From assembly GCF_029227915.1 (NCBI RefSeq), contig NC_079888.1, positions 17,092,001 to 17,152,000 of the forward strand: a stretch of DNA of 60,000 bases, written 5' to 3'. Under the pieces are notes generated by a model that worked only from the letters and a program-made list of their open reading frames with translations, was not told where the DNA came from and ran no database searches. How positions within the stretch are numbered: the stretch's first letter is position 1; every line of letters starts with the position of its first letter. Origin of the DNA: Hydractinia symbiolongicarpus (Eukaryota > Cnidaria > Hydrozoa > Anthoathecata > Hydractiniidae). Positions 45,703 through 56,847 of the stretch are shown piece by piece. The position numbers and the translations under genes were made by a program.

Positions 45703-46008
45703 ACGGCTGTATATATATGATAGGCATTGGAGCAATTTAACCCAAGAAAATGTTTGCACATCTAGTAATCATTCCTTAACATGATCAATATGTTAACAGT
45801 CGAGTGCATTAAGCCAAAAGATTATGTGGAGTGAAATCAGCATATCGAATGCCTTACATGACTACGGATGTTCCATTAATCTCTACTTTGTTCTGCGTCA
45901 TTACTCTTGGCTTCCCATTAAATGAAATTGGTTTGGAATTAACGCATTGAACATATTTGCTTGCTCAGCATCTCTGTGCAATAGCAAGGGTAAGAAACTA
46001 GCATAAAT

Positions 46009-46082
46009 CACCGCTGTTGGGAGTCGAACCCACAACCTTTGAATTAGAAGTCCAACGCGCTAGTCCATTGCGCCACAGCGGC
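46009..46082 (-). tRNA. tRNA-Arg(UCU)-like, U-type
   Basis: Only T65A; boxes intact, no nearby T-run. Confidence 0.79.
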
Positions 46083-46517
46083 ACGGCTATAGATATATGA
46101 TAGGCATTGGAACAAATTAACCCAAGAAAATGTTTGCATATCTAGTAACTTTTCCTTAACATGATGGATATGTTAACAGTCGAGTGCAGCAAGCCAAAAC
46201 AATATGTAGAGTAAAAATCTAAATGCTTTGGCAATATTAAATTGATGACCTATTTGGCTTTGCTTGTTCTTTGATCAAGTGTCTTTGTGCAGAGAGAGTG
46301 GCTAATAGAAAGTAATTGATGCAAATAAGGTAATTTCTAGTGAATCAGAATATGGAATGCCTTGTATGACAACGGAAAATCCATTAAATTCTACTTTGTT
46401 CTGCGTTATTAATCTTGGCGTCCCATTAAATGAATTTGGTTTTGATTAACCACATTGTATACGGTTTGTTTCCTCAGCACTTCTGTGCAATAGCAGGGGT
46501 AAGAAACTAGCATAAAT

Positions 46518-46591
46518 CACCGCTGATGGGAGTGGAACGCACAACGTTTGAATTAGAAGTCCAACGCGCTAGTCCATTGCGCCGCAGCGGC
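46518..46591 (-). tRNA. tRNA-Arg(UCU)-like, W-type
   Basis: W marks plus G52C, as at 43847 (offset 2671). Confidence 0.7.
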
Positions 46592-46964
46592 ACCGCTAAT
46601 AATACATGATAGGCAATGGAGATATTTAACCCAAGAAAATGTTTACGCCTCTAGTAACCATTCGTTAACATGATGGATATGTTAACAGTCGAGTGCAGTA
46701 AGGCAAAATAATATGTAAAGTAAAAGTCTAAACGTTTTGTCAATATTCAAATTGATCACCTATTTGGCATTGCTTTTTCTTTGATCAAGTGTCCTTGTGC
46801 AGAGAGAGTGACTACTAGAAAGGTAATACTCCAAATAAAAAAAACTTTTAGTGAATCAGCATATGGAATGCCATAAATGACTACGGAAGTTCCATTAAAT
46901 TCTACTTTGTTCTGCGTTATTAATCTTGGCATCCCATTAGCAAGGGCAGGAAACTAGCATAAAT

Positions 46965-47038
46965 CACCGCTGATGGGAGTCCAACCCACAACCTTTGAAT
47001 TAGAAGTCCAACGCGCTAGTACATTGCGACACAGCGGC
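46965..47038 (-). tRNA. tRNA-Arg(UCU)-like, V-type
   Basis: C56G, G19T and G10T (breaks 10-25, box A hit). Confidence 0.7.
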
Positions 47039-47344
47039 ACGGCTGTATATATATGATAGGCATTGGAGCAATTTAACCCAAGAAAATGTTTGCACATCTA
47101 GTAATCATTCCTTAACATGATGAATATGTTAACAGTCGAGTGCATTAAGCCAAAACATTATGTGGAGTGAAATCAGCATATCGAATGCCTTACATGACTA
47201 CGGATGTTCCATTAATCTCTACTTTGTTCTGCGTCATTACTCTTGGCTTCCCATTAAATGAAATTGGTTTGGAATTAACGCATTGAACACACTTGCCTGC
47301 TCAGCATCTCTGTGCAATAGCAAGGGTAAGAAACTAGCATAAAT

Positions 47345-47418
47345 CACCGCTATTGGGAGTCGAACCCACAACCTTTGAATTAGAAGTCCAACGCGCTAGT
47401 CCATTGCGCCACAGCGGC
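47345..47418 (-). tRNA. tRNA-Arg(UCU)-like, U-type
   Basis: T65A and C66T, so the T-stem/acceptor junction is weakened on both sides (G49-A65, G7-U66). Confidence 0.75.
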
Positions 47419-47853
47419 ACGGCTATAGATATATGATAGGCATTGGAACAAATTAACCCAAGAAAATGTTTGCATATCTAGTAACTTTTCTTTAACATGA
47501 TGGATATGTTAACAGTCGAGTGCAGCAAGCCAAAACAATATGTAGAGTAAAAATCTAAATGCTTTGGCAATATTAAATTGATGACCTATTTGGCTTTGCT
47601 TGTTCTTTGATCAAGTGTCTTTGTGCAGAGAGAGTGGCTAATAGAAAGTAATTGCTGCAAATAAGGTAATTTCTAGTGAATCAGAATATGGAATGCCTTG
47701 TATGACAACGGAAAATCCATTAAATTCTACTTTGTTCTGCGTTATTAATCTTGGCGTCCCATTAAATGAATTTGGTTTTGATTAACCACATTGTATACGG
47801 TTTGTTTCCTCAGCACTTCTGTGCAATAGCAGGGGTAAGAAACTAGCATAAAT

Positions 47854-47927
47854 CACCGCTGATGGGAGTGGAACCCACAACGTTTGAATTAGAAGTCCAA
47901 CGCGCTAGTCCATTGCGCCGCAGCGGC
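47854..47927 (-). tRNA. tRNA-Arg(UCU)-like, W-type
   Basis: T8C, G45C and G57C only. Confidence 0.73.
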
Positions 47928-48300
47928 ACCGCTACTAATACATGATAGGCATTGGAGATATTTAACCCAAGAAAATGTTTACGCCTCTAGTAACCATTCG
48001 TTAACATGATGGATATGTTAACAGTCGAGTGCAGTAAGGCAAAATAATATGTAAAGTAAAAGTTTAAACGTTTTGTCAATATTCAAATTGATCACCTATT
48101 TGGCATTGCTTTTTCTTTGATCAAGTGTCCTTGTGCAGAGAGAGTGACTACTAGAAAGGTAATACTCCAAATAAAAAAAACTTTTAGTGAATCAGCATAT
48201 GGAATGCCATAAATGACTACGGAAGTTCCATTAAATTCTACTTTGTTCTGCGTTATTAATCTTGGCATCCCATTAGCAAGGGCAGGAAACTAGCATAAAT

Positions 48301-48374
48301 CACCGTTGATGGGAGTCCAACCCACAACCTTTGAATTAGAAGTCCAACGCGCTAGTACATTGCGCCACAGCGGC
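48301..48374 (-). tRNA. tRNA-Arg(UCU)-like, V-type
   Basis: C56G, G19T and G68A (breaks 5-68). It is followed directly by a W unit: the spacer changes from V-type to U-type sequence near 48479, so the U monomer was lost here. Confidence 0.7.
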
Positions 48375-48809
48375 ACGGCTGTATATATATGATAGGCATT
48401 GGAGCAATTTAACCCAAGAAAATGTTTGCACATCTAGTAATCATTCCTTAACATGATGAATATGTTAACAGTCGAGTGCAGCAAGCCAAAACAATATGTA
48501 GAGTAAAAATCTAAATGCTTTGGCAATATTAAATTGATGACCTATTTGGCTTTGCTTGTTCTTTGATCAAGTGTCTTTGTGCAGAGAGAGTGGCTAATAG
48601 AAAGTAATTGATGCAAATAAGGTAATTTCTAGTGAATCAGAATATGGAATGCCTTGTATGACAACGGAAAATCCATTAAATTCTACTTTGTTCTGCGTTA
48701 TTAATCTTGGCGTCCCATTAAATGAATTTGGTTTTGATTAACCACATTGTATACGGTTTGTTTCCTCAGCACTTCTGTGCAATAGCAGGGGTAAGAAACT
48801 AGCATAAAT

Positions 48810-48883
48810 CACCGCTGATGGGAGTGGAACGCACAACGTTTGAATTAGAAGTCCAACGCGCTAGTCCATTGCGCCGCAGCGGC
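48810..48883 (-). tRNA. tRNA-Arg(UCU)-like, W-type
   Basis: W marks plus G52C, as at 43847 and 46518. Confidence 0.7.
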
Positions 48884-49256
48884 ACCGCTAATAATACATG
48901 ATAGGCAATGGAGATATTTAACCCAAGAAAATGTTTACGCCTCTAGTAACCATTCGTTAACATGATGGATATGTTAACAGTCGAGTGCAGTAAGGCAAAA
49001 TAATATGTAAAGTAAAAGTCTAAACGTTTTGTCAATATTCAAATTGATCACCTATTTGGCATTGCTTTTTCTTTGATCAAGTGTCCTTGTGCAGAGAGAG
49101 TGACTACTAGAAAGGTAATACTCCAAATAAAAAAAACTTTTAGTGAATCAGCATATGGAATGCCATAAATGACTACGGAAGTTCCATTAAATTCTACTTT
49201 GTTCTGCGTTATTAATCTTGGCATCCCATTAGCAAGGGCAGGAAACTAGCATAAAT

Positions 49257-49330
49257 CACCGCTGATGGGAGTCCAACCCACAACCTTTGAATTAGAAGTC
49301 CAACGCGCTAGTACATTGCGCCACAGCGGC
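49257..49330 (-). tRNA. tRNA-Arg(UCU)-like, V-type
   Basis: C56G and G19T. Its upstream spacer has a further 1-bp loss at the V-U deletion scar, giving a 379-bp step. Confidence 0.74.
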
Positions 49331-49635
49331 ACGGCTGTATATATATGATAGGCATTGGAGCAATTTAACCCAAGAAAATGTTTGCACATCTAGTAATCAT
49401 TCCTTAACATGATGAATATGTTAACAGTCGAGTGCATTAAGCCAAAACATTATGTGGGTGAAATCAGCATATCGAATGCCTTACATGACTACGGATGTTC
49501 CATTAATCTCTACTTTGTTCTGCGTCATTACTCTTGGCTTCCCATTAAATGAAATTGGTTTGGAATTAACGCATTGAACACATTTGCTTGCTCAGCATCT
49601 CTGTGCAATAGCAAGGGTAAGAAACTAGCATAAAT

Positions 49636-49709
49636 CACCGCTGTTGGGAGTCGAACCCACAACCTTTGAATTAAAAGTCCAACGCGCTAGTCCATTGCGC
49701 CACAGCGAC
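49636..49709 (-). tRNA. tRNA-Arg-derived copy, anticodon UUU (lysine codon AAA), U-type
   Basis: C35T changes the anticodon to UUU. T65A and C2T (U2-G71 wobble) also occur. Boxes A and B are intact but there is no nearby T-run. Same allele at 52308; the anticodon change is also at 53644. Confidence 0.78.
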
Positions 49710-50144
49710 ACGGCTATAGATATATGATAGGCATTGGAACAAATTAACCCAAGAACATGTTTGCATATGTAGTAACTTTTCGTTAACATGATGGATATGT
49801 TAACAGTCGAGTGCAGCAAGCCAAAACAATATGTAGAGTAAAAATCTAAATGCTTTGGCAATATTAAATTGATGACATATTTGGCTTTGCTTTTTCTTTG
49901 ATCAAGTATCTTTGTGCAGAGAGAGTGGCTAATAGAAAGTAATTGCTGCAAATAAGGTAATTTCTAGTGAATCAGCATATGGAATGCCTTGTATGACTAC
50001 GGAAAATCCATTAAATTCTACTTTGTTCTGCGTTATTAATCTTGGCGTCCCATTAAATGAATTTGGTTTTGATTAACCACATTGTATACGGTTTGTTTCC
50101 TCAGCACTTCTGTGCAATAGCAGGGGTAAGAAACTAGCATAAAT

Positions 50145-50218
50145 CACCGCTGATGGGAGTGGAACCCACAACGTTTGAATTAGAAGTCCAACGCGCTAGC
50201 CCATTGCGCCGCAGCGGC
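50145..50218 (-). tRNA. tRNA-Arg(UCU)-like, W-type
   Basis: W marks plus A20G, shared with 52817 and 54152. Confidence 0.7.
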
Positions 50219-50591
50219 ACCGCTACTAATACATGATAGGCATTGGAGATATTTAACCCCAAAAAATGTTTACGCCTTTAGTAACCATTCGTTAACATGA
50301 TGGATATGTTAACAGTCGAGTGCAGTAAGGCAAAATATTATGTATAGTTAAAGTCTAAACGTTTTGTCAATATTCAAATTGATCACCTATTTGGCATTGC
50401 TTTTTCTTTGATCAAGTGTCCTTGTGCAGAGAGAGTGACTACTAGAAAGGTAATACTCCAAATAAAAAAAACTTTTAGTGAATCAGCATATGGAATGCCA
50501 TAAATGACTACGGAAATTCCATTAAATTCTACTTTGTTCTGCGTTATTAATCTTGGCATCCCATTAGCAAGGGCAAGAAACTAGCATAAAT

Positions 50592-50665
50592 CACCGCTGA
50601 TGGGAGTCCAACCCACAACCTTTGAATTAGAAGTCCAACGCGCTAGTACATTGCGCCACAGCGGC
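50592..50665 (-). tRNA. tRNA-Arg(UCU)-like, V-type
   Basis: C56G and G19T. Confidence 0.74.
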
Positions 50666-50971
50666 ACGGCTGTATATATATGATAGGCATTGGAGCAATT
50701 TAACCCAAGAAAATGTTTGCACATCTAGTAATCATTCCTTAACATGATGAATATGTTAACAGTCGAGTGCATTAAGCCAAAACATTATGTGGAGTGAAAT
50801 CAGCATATCGAATGCCTTACATGACTACGGATGTTCCATTAATCTCTACTTTGTTCTGCGTCATTACTCTTGGCTTCCCATTAAATGAAATTGGTTTGGA
50901 ATTAACGCATTGAACACATTTGCCTGCTCAGCATCTATGTGCAATAGCAAGGGTAAGAAACTAGCATAAAT

Positions 50972-51045
50972 CACCGCTGTTGGGAGTCGAACCCACAACC
51001 TTTGAATTAGAAGTCCAACGCGCTAGTCCATTGCGCCACAGCGGC
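50972..51045 (-). tRNA. tRNA-Arg(UCU)-like, U-type
   Basis: Only T65A. Confidence 0.79.
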
Positions 51046-51480
51046 ACGGCTATAGATATATGATAGGCATTGGAACAAAGTAACCCAAGAAAATGTTTGC
51101 ATATCTAGTAACTTTTCTTTAACATGATGGATATGTTAACAGTCGAGTGCAGCAAGCCAAAACAATATGTAGAGTAAAAATCTAAATGCTTTGGCAATAT
51201 TAAATTGATGACCTATTTGGCTTTGCTTGTTCTTTGATCAAGTGTCTTTGTGCAGAGAGAGTGGCTAATAGAAAGTAATTGCTGCAAATAAGGTAATTTC
51301 TAGTGAATCAGAATATGGAATGCCTTGTATGACAACGGAAAATCCATTAAATTCTACTTTGTTCTGCGTTATTAATCTTGGCGTCCCATTAAATGAATTT
51401 GGTTTTGATTAACCACATTGTATACGGTTTGTTTCCTCAGCACTTCTGTGCAATAGCAGGGGTAAGAAACTAGCATAAAT

Positions 51481-51554
51481 CACCGCTGATGGGAGTGGAA
51501 CCCACAACGTTTGAATTAGAAGTCCAACGCGCTAGTCCATTGGGCCGCAGCGGC
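51481..51554 (-). tRNA. tRNA-Arg(UCU)-like, W-type
   Basis: W marks plus G12C (clash with C23, box A hit). Confidence 0.7.
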
Positions 51555-51927
51555 ACCGCTACTAATACATGATAGGCATTGGAGATATTTAACCCAAGAA
51601 AATGTTTACGCCTCTAGTAACCATTCGTTAACATGATGGATATGTTAACAGTCGAGTGCAGTAAGGCAAAATAATATGTAAAGTAAAAGTTTAAACGTTT
51701 TGTCAATATTCAAATTGATCACCTATTTGGCATTGCTTTTTCTTTGATCAAGTGTCCTTGTGCAGAGAGAGTGACTACTAGAAAGGTAATACTCCAAATA
51801 AAAAAAACTTCTAGTGAATCAGCATATGGAATGCCATAAATGACTACGGAAATTCCATTAAATTCTACTTTGTTCTGCGTTATTAATCTTGGCATCCCAT
51901 TAGCAAAGGTAAGAAACTAGCATAAAT

Positions 51928-52001
51928 CACCGCTGATGGGAGTCCAACCCACAACCTTTGAATTAGAAGTCCAACGCGCTAGTACATTGCGCCACAGCGG
52001 C
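51928..52001 (-). tRNA. tRNA-Arg(UCU)-like, V-type
   Basis: C56G and G19T. Confidence 0.74.
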
Positions 52002-52307
52002 ACGGCTGTATATATATGATAGGCATTGGAGCAATTTAACCCAAGAAAATGTTTGCACATCTAGTAATCATTCCTTAACATGATGAATATGTTAACAGTC
52101 GAGTGCATTAAGCCAAAACATTATGTGGAGTGAAATCAGCATATCGAATGCCTTACATGACTACGGATGTTCCATTAATCTCTACTTTGTTCTGCGTCAT
52201 TACTCTTGGCTTCCCATTAAATGAAATTGGTTTGGAATTAACGCATTGAACACATTTGCTTGCTCAGCATCTCTGTGCAATAGCAAGGGTAAGAAACTAG
52301 CATAAAT

Positions 52308-52381
52308 CACCGCTGTTGGGAGTCGAACCCACAACCTTTGAATTAAAAGTCCAACGCGCTAGTCCATTGCGCCACAGCGAC
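52308..52381 (-). tRNA. tRNA-Arg-derived copy, anticodon UUU, U-type
   Basis: C35T, T65A and C2T, identical to 49636 (offset 2672). Confidence 0.78.
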
Positions 52382-52816
52382 ACGGCTATAGATATATGAT
52401 AGGCATTGGAACAAATTAACCCAAGAAAATGTTTGCATATGTAGTAACTTTTCGTTAACATGATGGATATGTTAACAGTCGAGTGCAGCAAGCCAAAACA
52501 ATATGTAGAGTAAAAATCTAAATGCTTTGGCAATATTAAATTGATGACCTATTTGACTTTGCTTTTTCTTTGATCAAGTATCTTTGTGCAGAGAGAGTGG
52601 CTAATAGAAAGTAATTGCTGCAAATAAGGTTATTTCTAGTGAATCAGCATATGGAATGCCTTGTATGACTACGGAAAATCCATTAAATTCTACTTTGTTC
52701 TGCGTTATTAATCTTGGCGTCCCATTAAATGAATTTGGTTTTGATTAACCACATTGTATACGGTTTGTTTCCTCAGCACTTCTGTGCAATAGCAGGGGTA
52801 AGAAACTAGCATAAAT

Positions 52817-52890
52817 CACCGCTGATAGGAGTGGAACCCACAACGTTTGAATTAGAAGTCCAACGCGCTAGCCCATTGCGCCGCAGCGGC
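52817..52890 (-). tRNA. tRNA-Arg(UCU)-like, W-type
   Basis: W marks plus A20G and C63T (G51-U63 wobble). Confidence 0.7.
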
Positions 52891-53263
52891 ACCGCTACTA
52901 ATACATGATAGGCATTGGAGATATTTAACCCAAGAAAATGTTTACGCCTCTAGTAACCATTCGTTAACATGATGGATATGTTAACAGTCGAGTGCAGTAA
53001 GGCAAAATAATATGTATAGTAAAAGTCTAAACGTTTTGTCAATATTCAAATTGATCACCTATTTGGCATTGCTTTTTCTTTGATCAAGTGTCCTTGTGCA
53101 GACAGAGTGACTACTAGAAAGTTAATACTCCAAATAAAAAAAACTTTTAGTGAATCAGCATATGGAATGCCATAAATGACTACGGAAATTCCATTAAATT
53201 CTACTTTGTTCTGCGTTATTAATCTTGGCATCCTATTAGCAAGGGTAAGAAACTAGCATAAAT

Positions 53264-53337
53264 CACCGCTGATTGGAGTCCAACCCACAACCTTTGAATT
53301 AGAAGTCCAACGCGCTAGTACATTGCGCCACAGCGGC
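53264..53337 (-). tRNA. tRNA-Arg(UCU)-like, V-type
   Basis: C56G, G19T and C63A (breaks 51-63). Confidence 0.7.
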
Positions 53338-53643
53338 ACGGCTGTATATATATGATAGGCATTGGAGCAATTTAACCCAAGAAAATGTTTGCACATCTAA
53401 TAATCATTCCTTAACATGATGAATATGTTAACAGTCGAGTGCATTAAGCCAAAACATTATGTGGAGTGCAATCAGCATATCGAATGCCTTACATGACTAC
53501 GGATGTTCCATTAATCTCTACTTTGTTCTGCGTCATTACTCTTGGCTTCCCATTAAATGAAATTGGTTTGGAATTAACGCATTGAACACATTTGCTTGCT
53601 CAGCATCTCTGTGCAATAGCAAGGGTAAGAAACTAGCATAAAT

Positions 53644-53717
53644 CACCGCTGTTGGGAGTCGAACCCACAACCTTTGAATTAAAAGCCCAACGCGCTAGTC
53701 CATTGCGCCACAGCGGC
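53644..53717 (-). tRNA. tRNA-Arg-derived copy, anticodon UUU, U-type
   Basis: C35T with T65A and A31G (G31-U39 wobble). It keeps C2, so it is a sub-variant of the UUU copies at 49636 and 52308. Confidence 0.77.
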
Positions 53718-54151
53718 ACGGCTATAGATATATAATAGGCATTTTAACAAATTAACCCAAGAAAATGTTTGCATATCTAGTAACTTTTCGTTAACATGAT
53801 GGATATGTTAACAGTCGAGTGCAGCAAGCCAAAACAATATGTAGAGTAAAAATCTAAATGCTTTGGCAATATTAAATTGATGACCTATTTGGCTTTGCTT
53901 TTTCTTTGATCAAGTATCTTTGTGCAGAGAGAGTGGCTAATAGAAAGTAATTGCTGCAAATAAGGTAATTTCTAGTGAATCAGCATATGGAATGCCTTGT
54001 ATGACTACGGAAAATCCATTAAATTCTACTTTGTTCTGCGTTATTAATCTTGGCGTCCCATTAAATGAATTTGGTTTTGATTAACCACATTGTATACGGT
54101 TGGTTCCTCAGCACTTCTGTGCAATAGCAGGGGTAAGAAACTAGCATAAAT

Positions 54152-54225
54152 CACCGCTGATGGGAGTGGAACCCACAACGTTTGAATTAGAAGTCCAACG
54201 CGCTAGCCCATTGCGCCGCAGCGGC
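54152..54225 (-). tRNA. tRNA-Arg(UCU)-like, W-type
   Basis: W marks plus A20G. The leader base differs (cacggct instead of caccgct on the plus strand). Last W of the region. Confidence 0.71.
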
Positions 54226-54597
54226 ACGGCTACTAATACATGATAGGCATTGGAGATATTTAACCCCAAAAAATGTTTACTCCTTTAGTAACCATTCGTT
54301 AACATGATGGATATGTTAACAGTCGAGTGCAGTAAGGCAAAATATTATGTATAGTAAAAGTCTAACTGTTTGTCAATATTCAAATTGATCACCTATTTGG
54401 CATTGCTTTTTCTTTGATCGAGTGTCCTTGTGCAGAGAGAGTGACTACTAGAAAGTTAATACTCCAAATAAAAAAAACTTCTAGTGAATCAGCATATGGA
54501 ATGCCATAAATGACTACGGAAATTCCATTAAATTCTACTTTGTTCTGCGTTATTAATCTTGGCATCCCATTAGCAAGGGTAAGAAACTAGCATAAAT

Positions 54598-54671
54598 CAC
54601 CGCTGATGGGAGTCCAACCCACAACCTTTGAATTAGAAGTCCAACGCGCTAGTCCATTGCGCCACAGCGGC
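54598..54671 (-). tRNA. tRNA-Arg(UCU)-like, V-type (G19 retained)
   Basis: C56G only, with a U-type upstream flank. It resembles the early V form at the other edge of the region (36279-38515). Confidence 0.76.
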
Positions 54672-54923
54672 ACGGCTATAGATATATGATAGGCATTGGA
54701 ACAAATTAACCCAAGAAAATGTGTGCACATCTAGTAATCATTCCTTAACATGATGAATATGTTAACAGTCGAGTGCATTAAGCCAAAACATTATGTGGAG
54801 TGAAATCAGCATATCGAATGCCTTACATGACATTAAATGAAATTGGTTTGGACTCAACGCATTGAACACATTCGCTTGCTCAGCATCCCTGTGCAATAGC
54901 AAGGGAAAGAAAGGAGCATAAAT

Positions 54924-54997
54924 CACCGCTGATGGGAGTCGAACCCACAACCTTTGAATTAGAAGTCCAACGCGCTAGTCCATTGCGCCACAGCGGC
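54924..54997 (-). tRNA. tRNA-Arg-TCT: tRNA-Arg(UCU), consensus copy without nearby terminator
   Basis: Exact consensus, but the 3' flank (plus strand gggaaagaaaggagcataaat) has no T4 run within about 100 nt. It forms the short 326-bp step with the V copy on its left. Confidence 0.92.
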
Positions 54998-55433
54998 ACG
55001 GCTATAGATATATGATAGGCATTGGAACAAATTAACCCAAGAAAATGTTTGCACATCTAGTAATCATTCGTTAACATGATGAATATGGTAACAGCCGAGT
55101 GCAGTAAGCCAAAACAATATGTAGAGTAAATATTTAAATGCTTTGCCAATATTAAATTGATGACCTATTTTGTTTTGCTTTTTCTTTGATCAAGTGTTCT
55201 TGTGCAGAGAGAGTTTCTACTAGAAAGTAATTACTGCAATGAAAAAAAACTTCTAGTGAATCAGCATATGGAATGCATTAAATGACTACGGAAATTCCAT
55301 TAATTTCTACTTTGTTCTGCGTTGTTAATCTTGGTGTACCATTAAAAGAATTTGGTTTTGCTTAAACACATTGAATACGGTTTGTTTGCACAGCACCTTT
55401 GTTAAATAGCATTGGTAAGAAACTAGCAAAAAT

Positions 55434-55507
55434 CACCGCTGATGGGAGTCGAACCCACAAACTTTGAATTAGAAGTCCAACGCGCTAGTCCATTGCGCCA
55501 CAGCGGC
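55434..55507 (-). tRNA. tRNA-Arg-TCT: tRNA-Arg(UCU)
   Basis: Only G46T in the variable loop. T5 begins 2 nt downstream. Confidence 0.92.
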
Positions 55508-55759
55508 ACGGCTATAGATATATGATAGGCATTGGAACAAATTAACCCAAGAAAATGTGTGCACATCTAGTAATCATTCCTTAACATGATGAATATGTTA
55601 ACAGTCGAGTACATTAAGCCAAAACATTATGTGGAGTGAAATCAGCATATCGAATGCCTTACATGACATTAAATGAAATTGGTTTGGACTTAACGCATTG
55701 AACACATTTGCTTGCTCAGCATCTCTGTGCAATAGCAAGGGAAAGAAAGGAGCATAAAT

Positions 55760-55833
55760 CACCGCTGATGGGAGTCGAACCCACAACCTTTGAATTAGAA
55801 GTCCAACGCGCTAGTCCATTGTGCCACAGCGGC
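55760..55833 (-). tRNA. tRNA-Arg(UCU)-like
   Basis: G12A (A12-C23 mismatch, box A). Its unit repeats that of 54924 at an offset of 836 bp, with the same terminator-less flank. Confidence 0.83.
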
Positions 55834-56269
55834 ACGGCCATAGATATATGATAGGCATTGGAACAAATTAACCCAAGAAAATGTTTGCACATCTAGAAAT
55901 CATTCGTTAACATGATGAATATGTTAACAGCCGAGTGCAGTAAGCCAAAACAATATGTAGAGTAAATATTTAAATGCTTTGCCAATATTAAATTGATGAC
56001 CTATTTTGTTTTGCTTTTTCTTTGATCAAGTGTTCTTGTGCAGAGAGAGTTGCTACTAGAAAGTAATTACTGCAAAGAAAAAAAACTTCTAGTGAATCAG
56101 CATATGGAATGCATTAAATGACTACGGAAATTCCATTAATTTCTACTTTGTTCTGCGTTGTTAATCTTGGTGTACCATTAAATGAATTTGATTTTGATTA
56201 AACACATTGAATACGGTTTGTTTGCACAGCACCTTTGTTAAATAGCATTGGTAAGAAACTAGCAAAAAT

Positions 56270-56343
56270 CACCGCTGATGGGAGTCGAACCCACAAACTT
56301 TGAATTAGAAGTCCAACGCGCTAGTCCATTGCGCCATAGTGGA
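56270..56343 (-). tRNA. tRNA-Arg(UCU), altered acceptor
   Basis: G1T, G4A and G7A all weaken the acceptor stem; G46T as at 55434. T5 begins 2 nt downstream. Probable pseudogene. Confidence 0.72.
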
Positions 56344-56773
56344 ACGGCTATATATATATGATAAGCATTGGAGCAATTTAACCCAACAAAATGTTTGCAC
56401 ATCTAGTAATCATTCGTTAACAGGATGGATATGTTAACAGTCGAGTGCAGCAAGCCAAAACAAGATGTAGAGTAAAAATCTAAATGCTTTGTCAATAATA
56501 GATTGATGACCTATTTGTCTTTGCTTTTTCTTTGATCAAGTGTTCTTGTGCAGAGAGAGTGGTTAGTAGAAAGTAATTGCTGCAAAAAAATCTTTTAGTT
56601 AATCAGCATATGGAATGCCTTAAATGACTACGGAAATTCCATTAATTCTACTTGTTCGGCGTTATTAATCTTGGCGTCCCATTAAATGAACTTGGTTTTG
56701 ATTAAACACATTGAATTCGGTTTGTTTGCCCAGCACCTTTGTTAAGTAGCAATGGTAAGAAACTAGCAAAAAT

Positions 56774-56847
56774 CACCGCTGATGGGAGTCGAACCCTCAA
56801 CCTTTGAATTAGACGTCCAACGCGCTAGTCCATTGCGCCACAGCGGC
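56774..56847 (-). tRNA. tRNA-Arg(UCU), altered
   Basis: T33G removes the invariant U33 and T50A breaks 50-64. T5 begins 2 nt downstream. Its homologue at 59311 lacks both changes. Confidence 0.77.

Larger units (their letters stand above)
36279..54671 (-). repeat. Higher-order repeat of three diverged monomers (V, U, W), about 1336 bp
   Basis: tRNA spacing cycles 447, 380, 509 bp. V carries C56G, mostly with G19T. U carries T65A. W carries T8C, G45C and G57C. About 59 bp are missing from the 3' flank of V (after 'cccatta') and about 125 bp from the spacer between V and U (at 'tatgtggagtgaaatcagc'). Hexamer periodicity of about 2671 bp is visible: the A20 deletion at 42003 and 44674, and G52C at 43847 and 46518. 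Irregular steps: two W in a row at 40667/41176, no U between 48301 and 48810, and a U-to-W chimera at 37995. Terminator T-runs are missing from all copies except 39778. Confidence 0.92.

Noticed and set aside
49625-49951. Minus-strand open frame of 108 codons
   Set aside because: It starts in the spacer and reads straight through the tRNA at 49636. The same peptide fragments recur in every unit as frames open and close by point changes. No ribosome-related or domain signal; coding is not credible.
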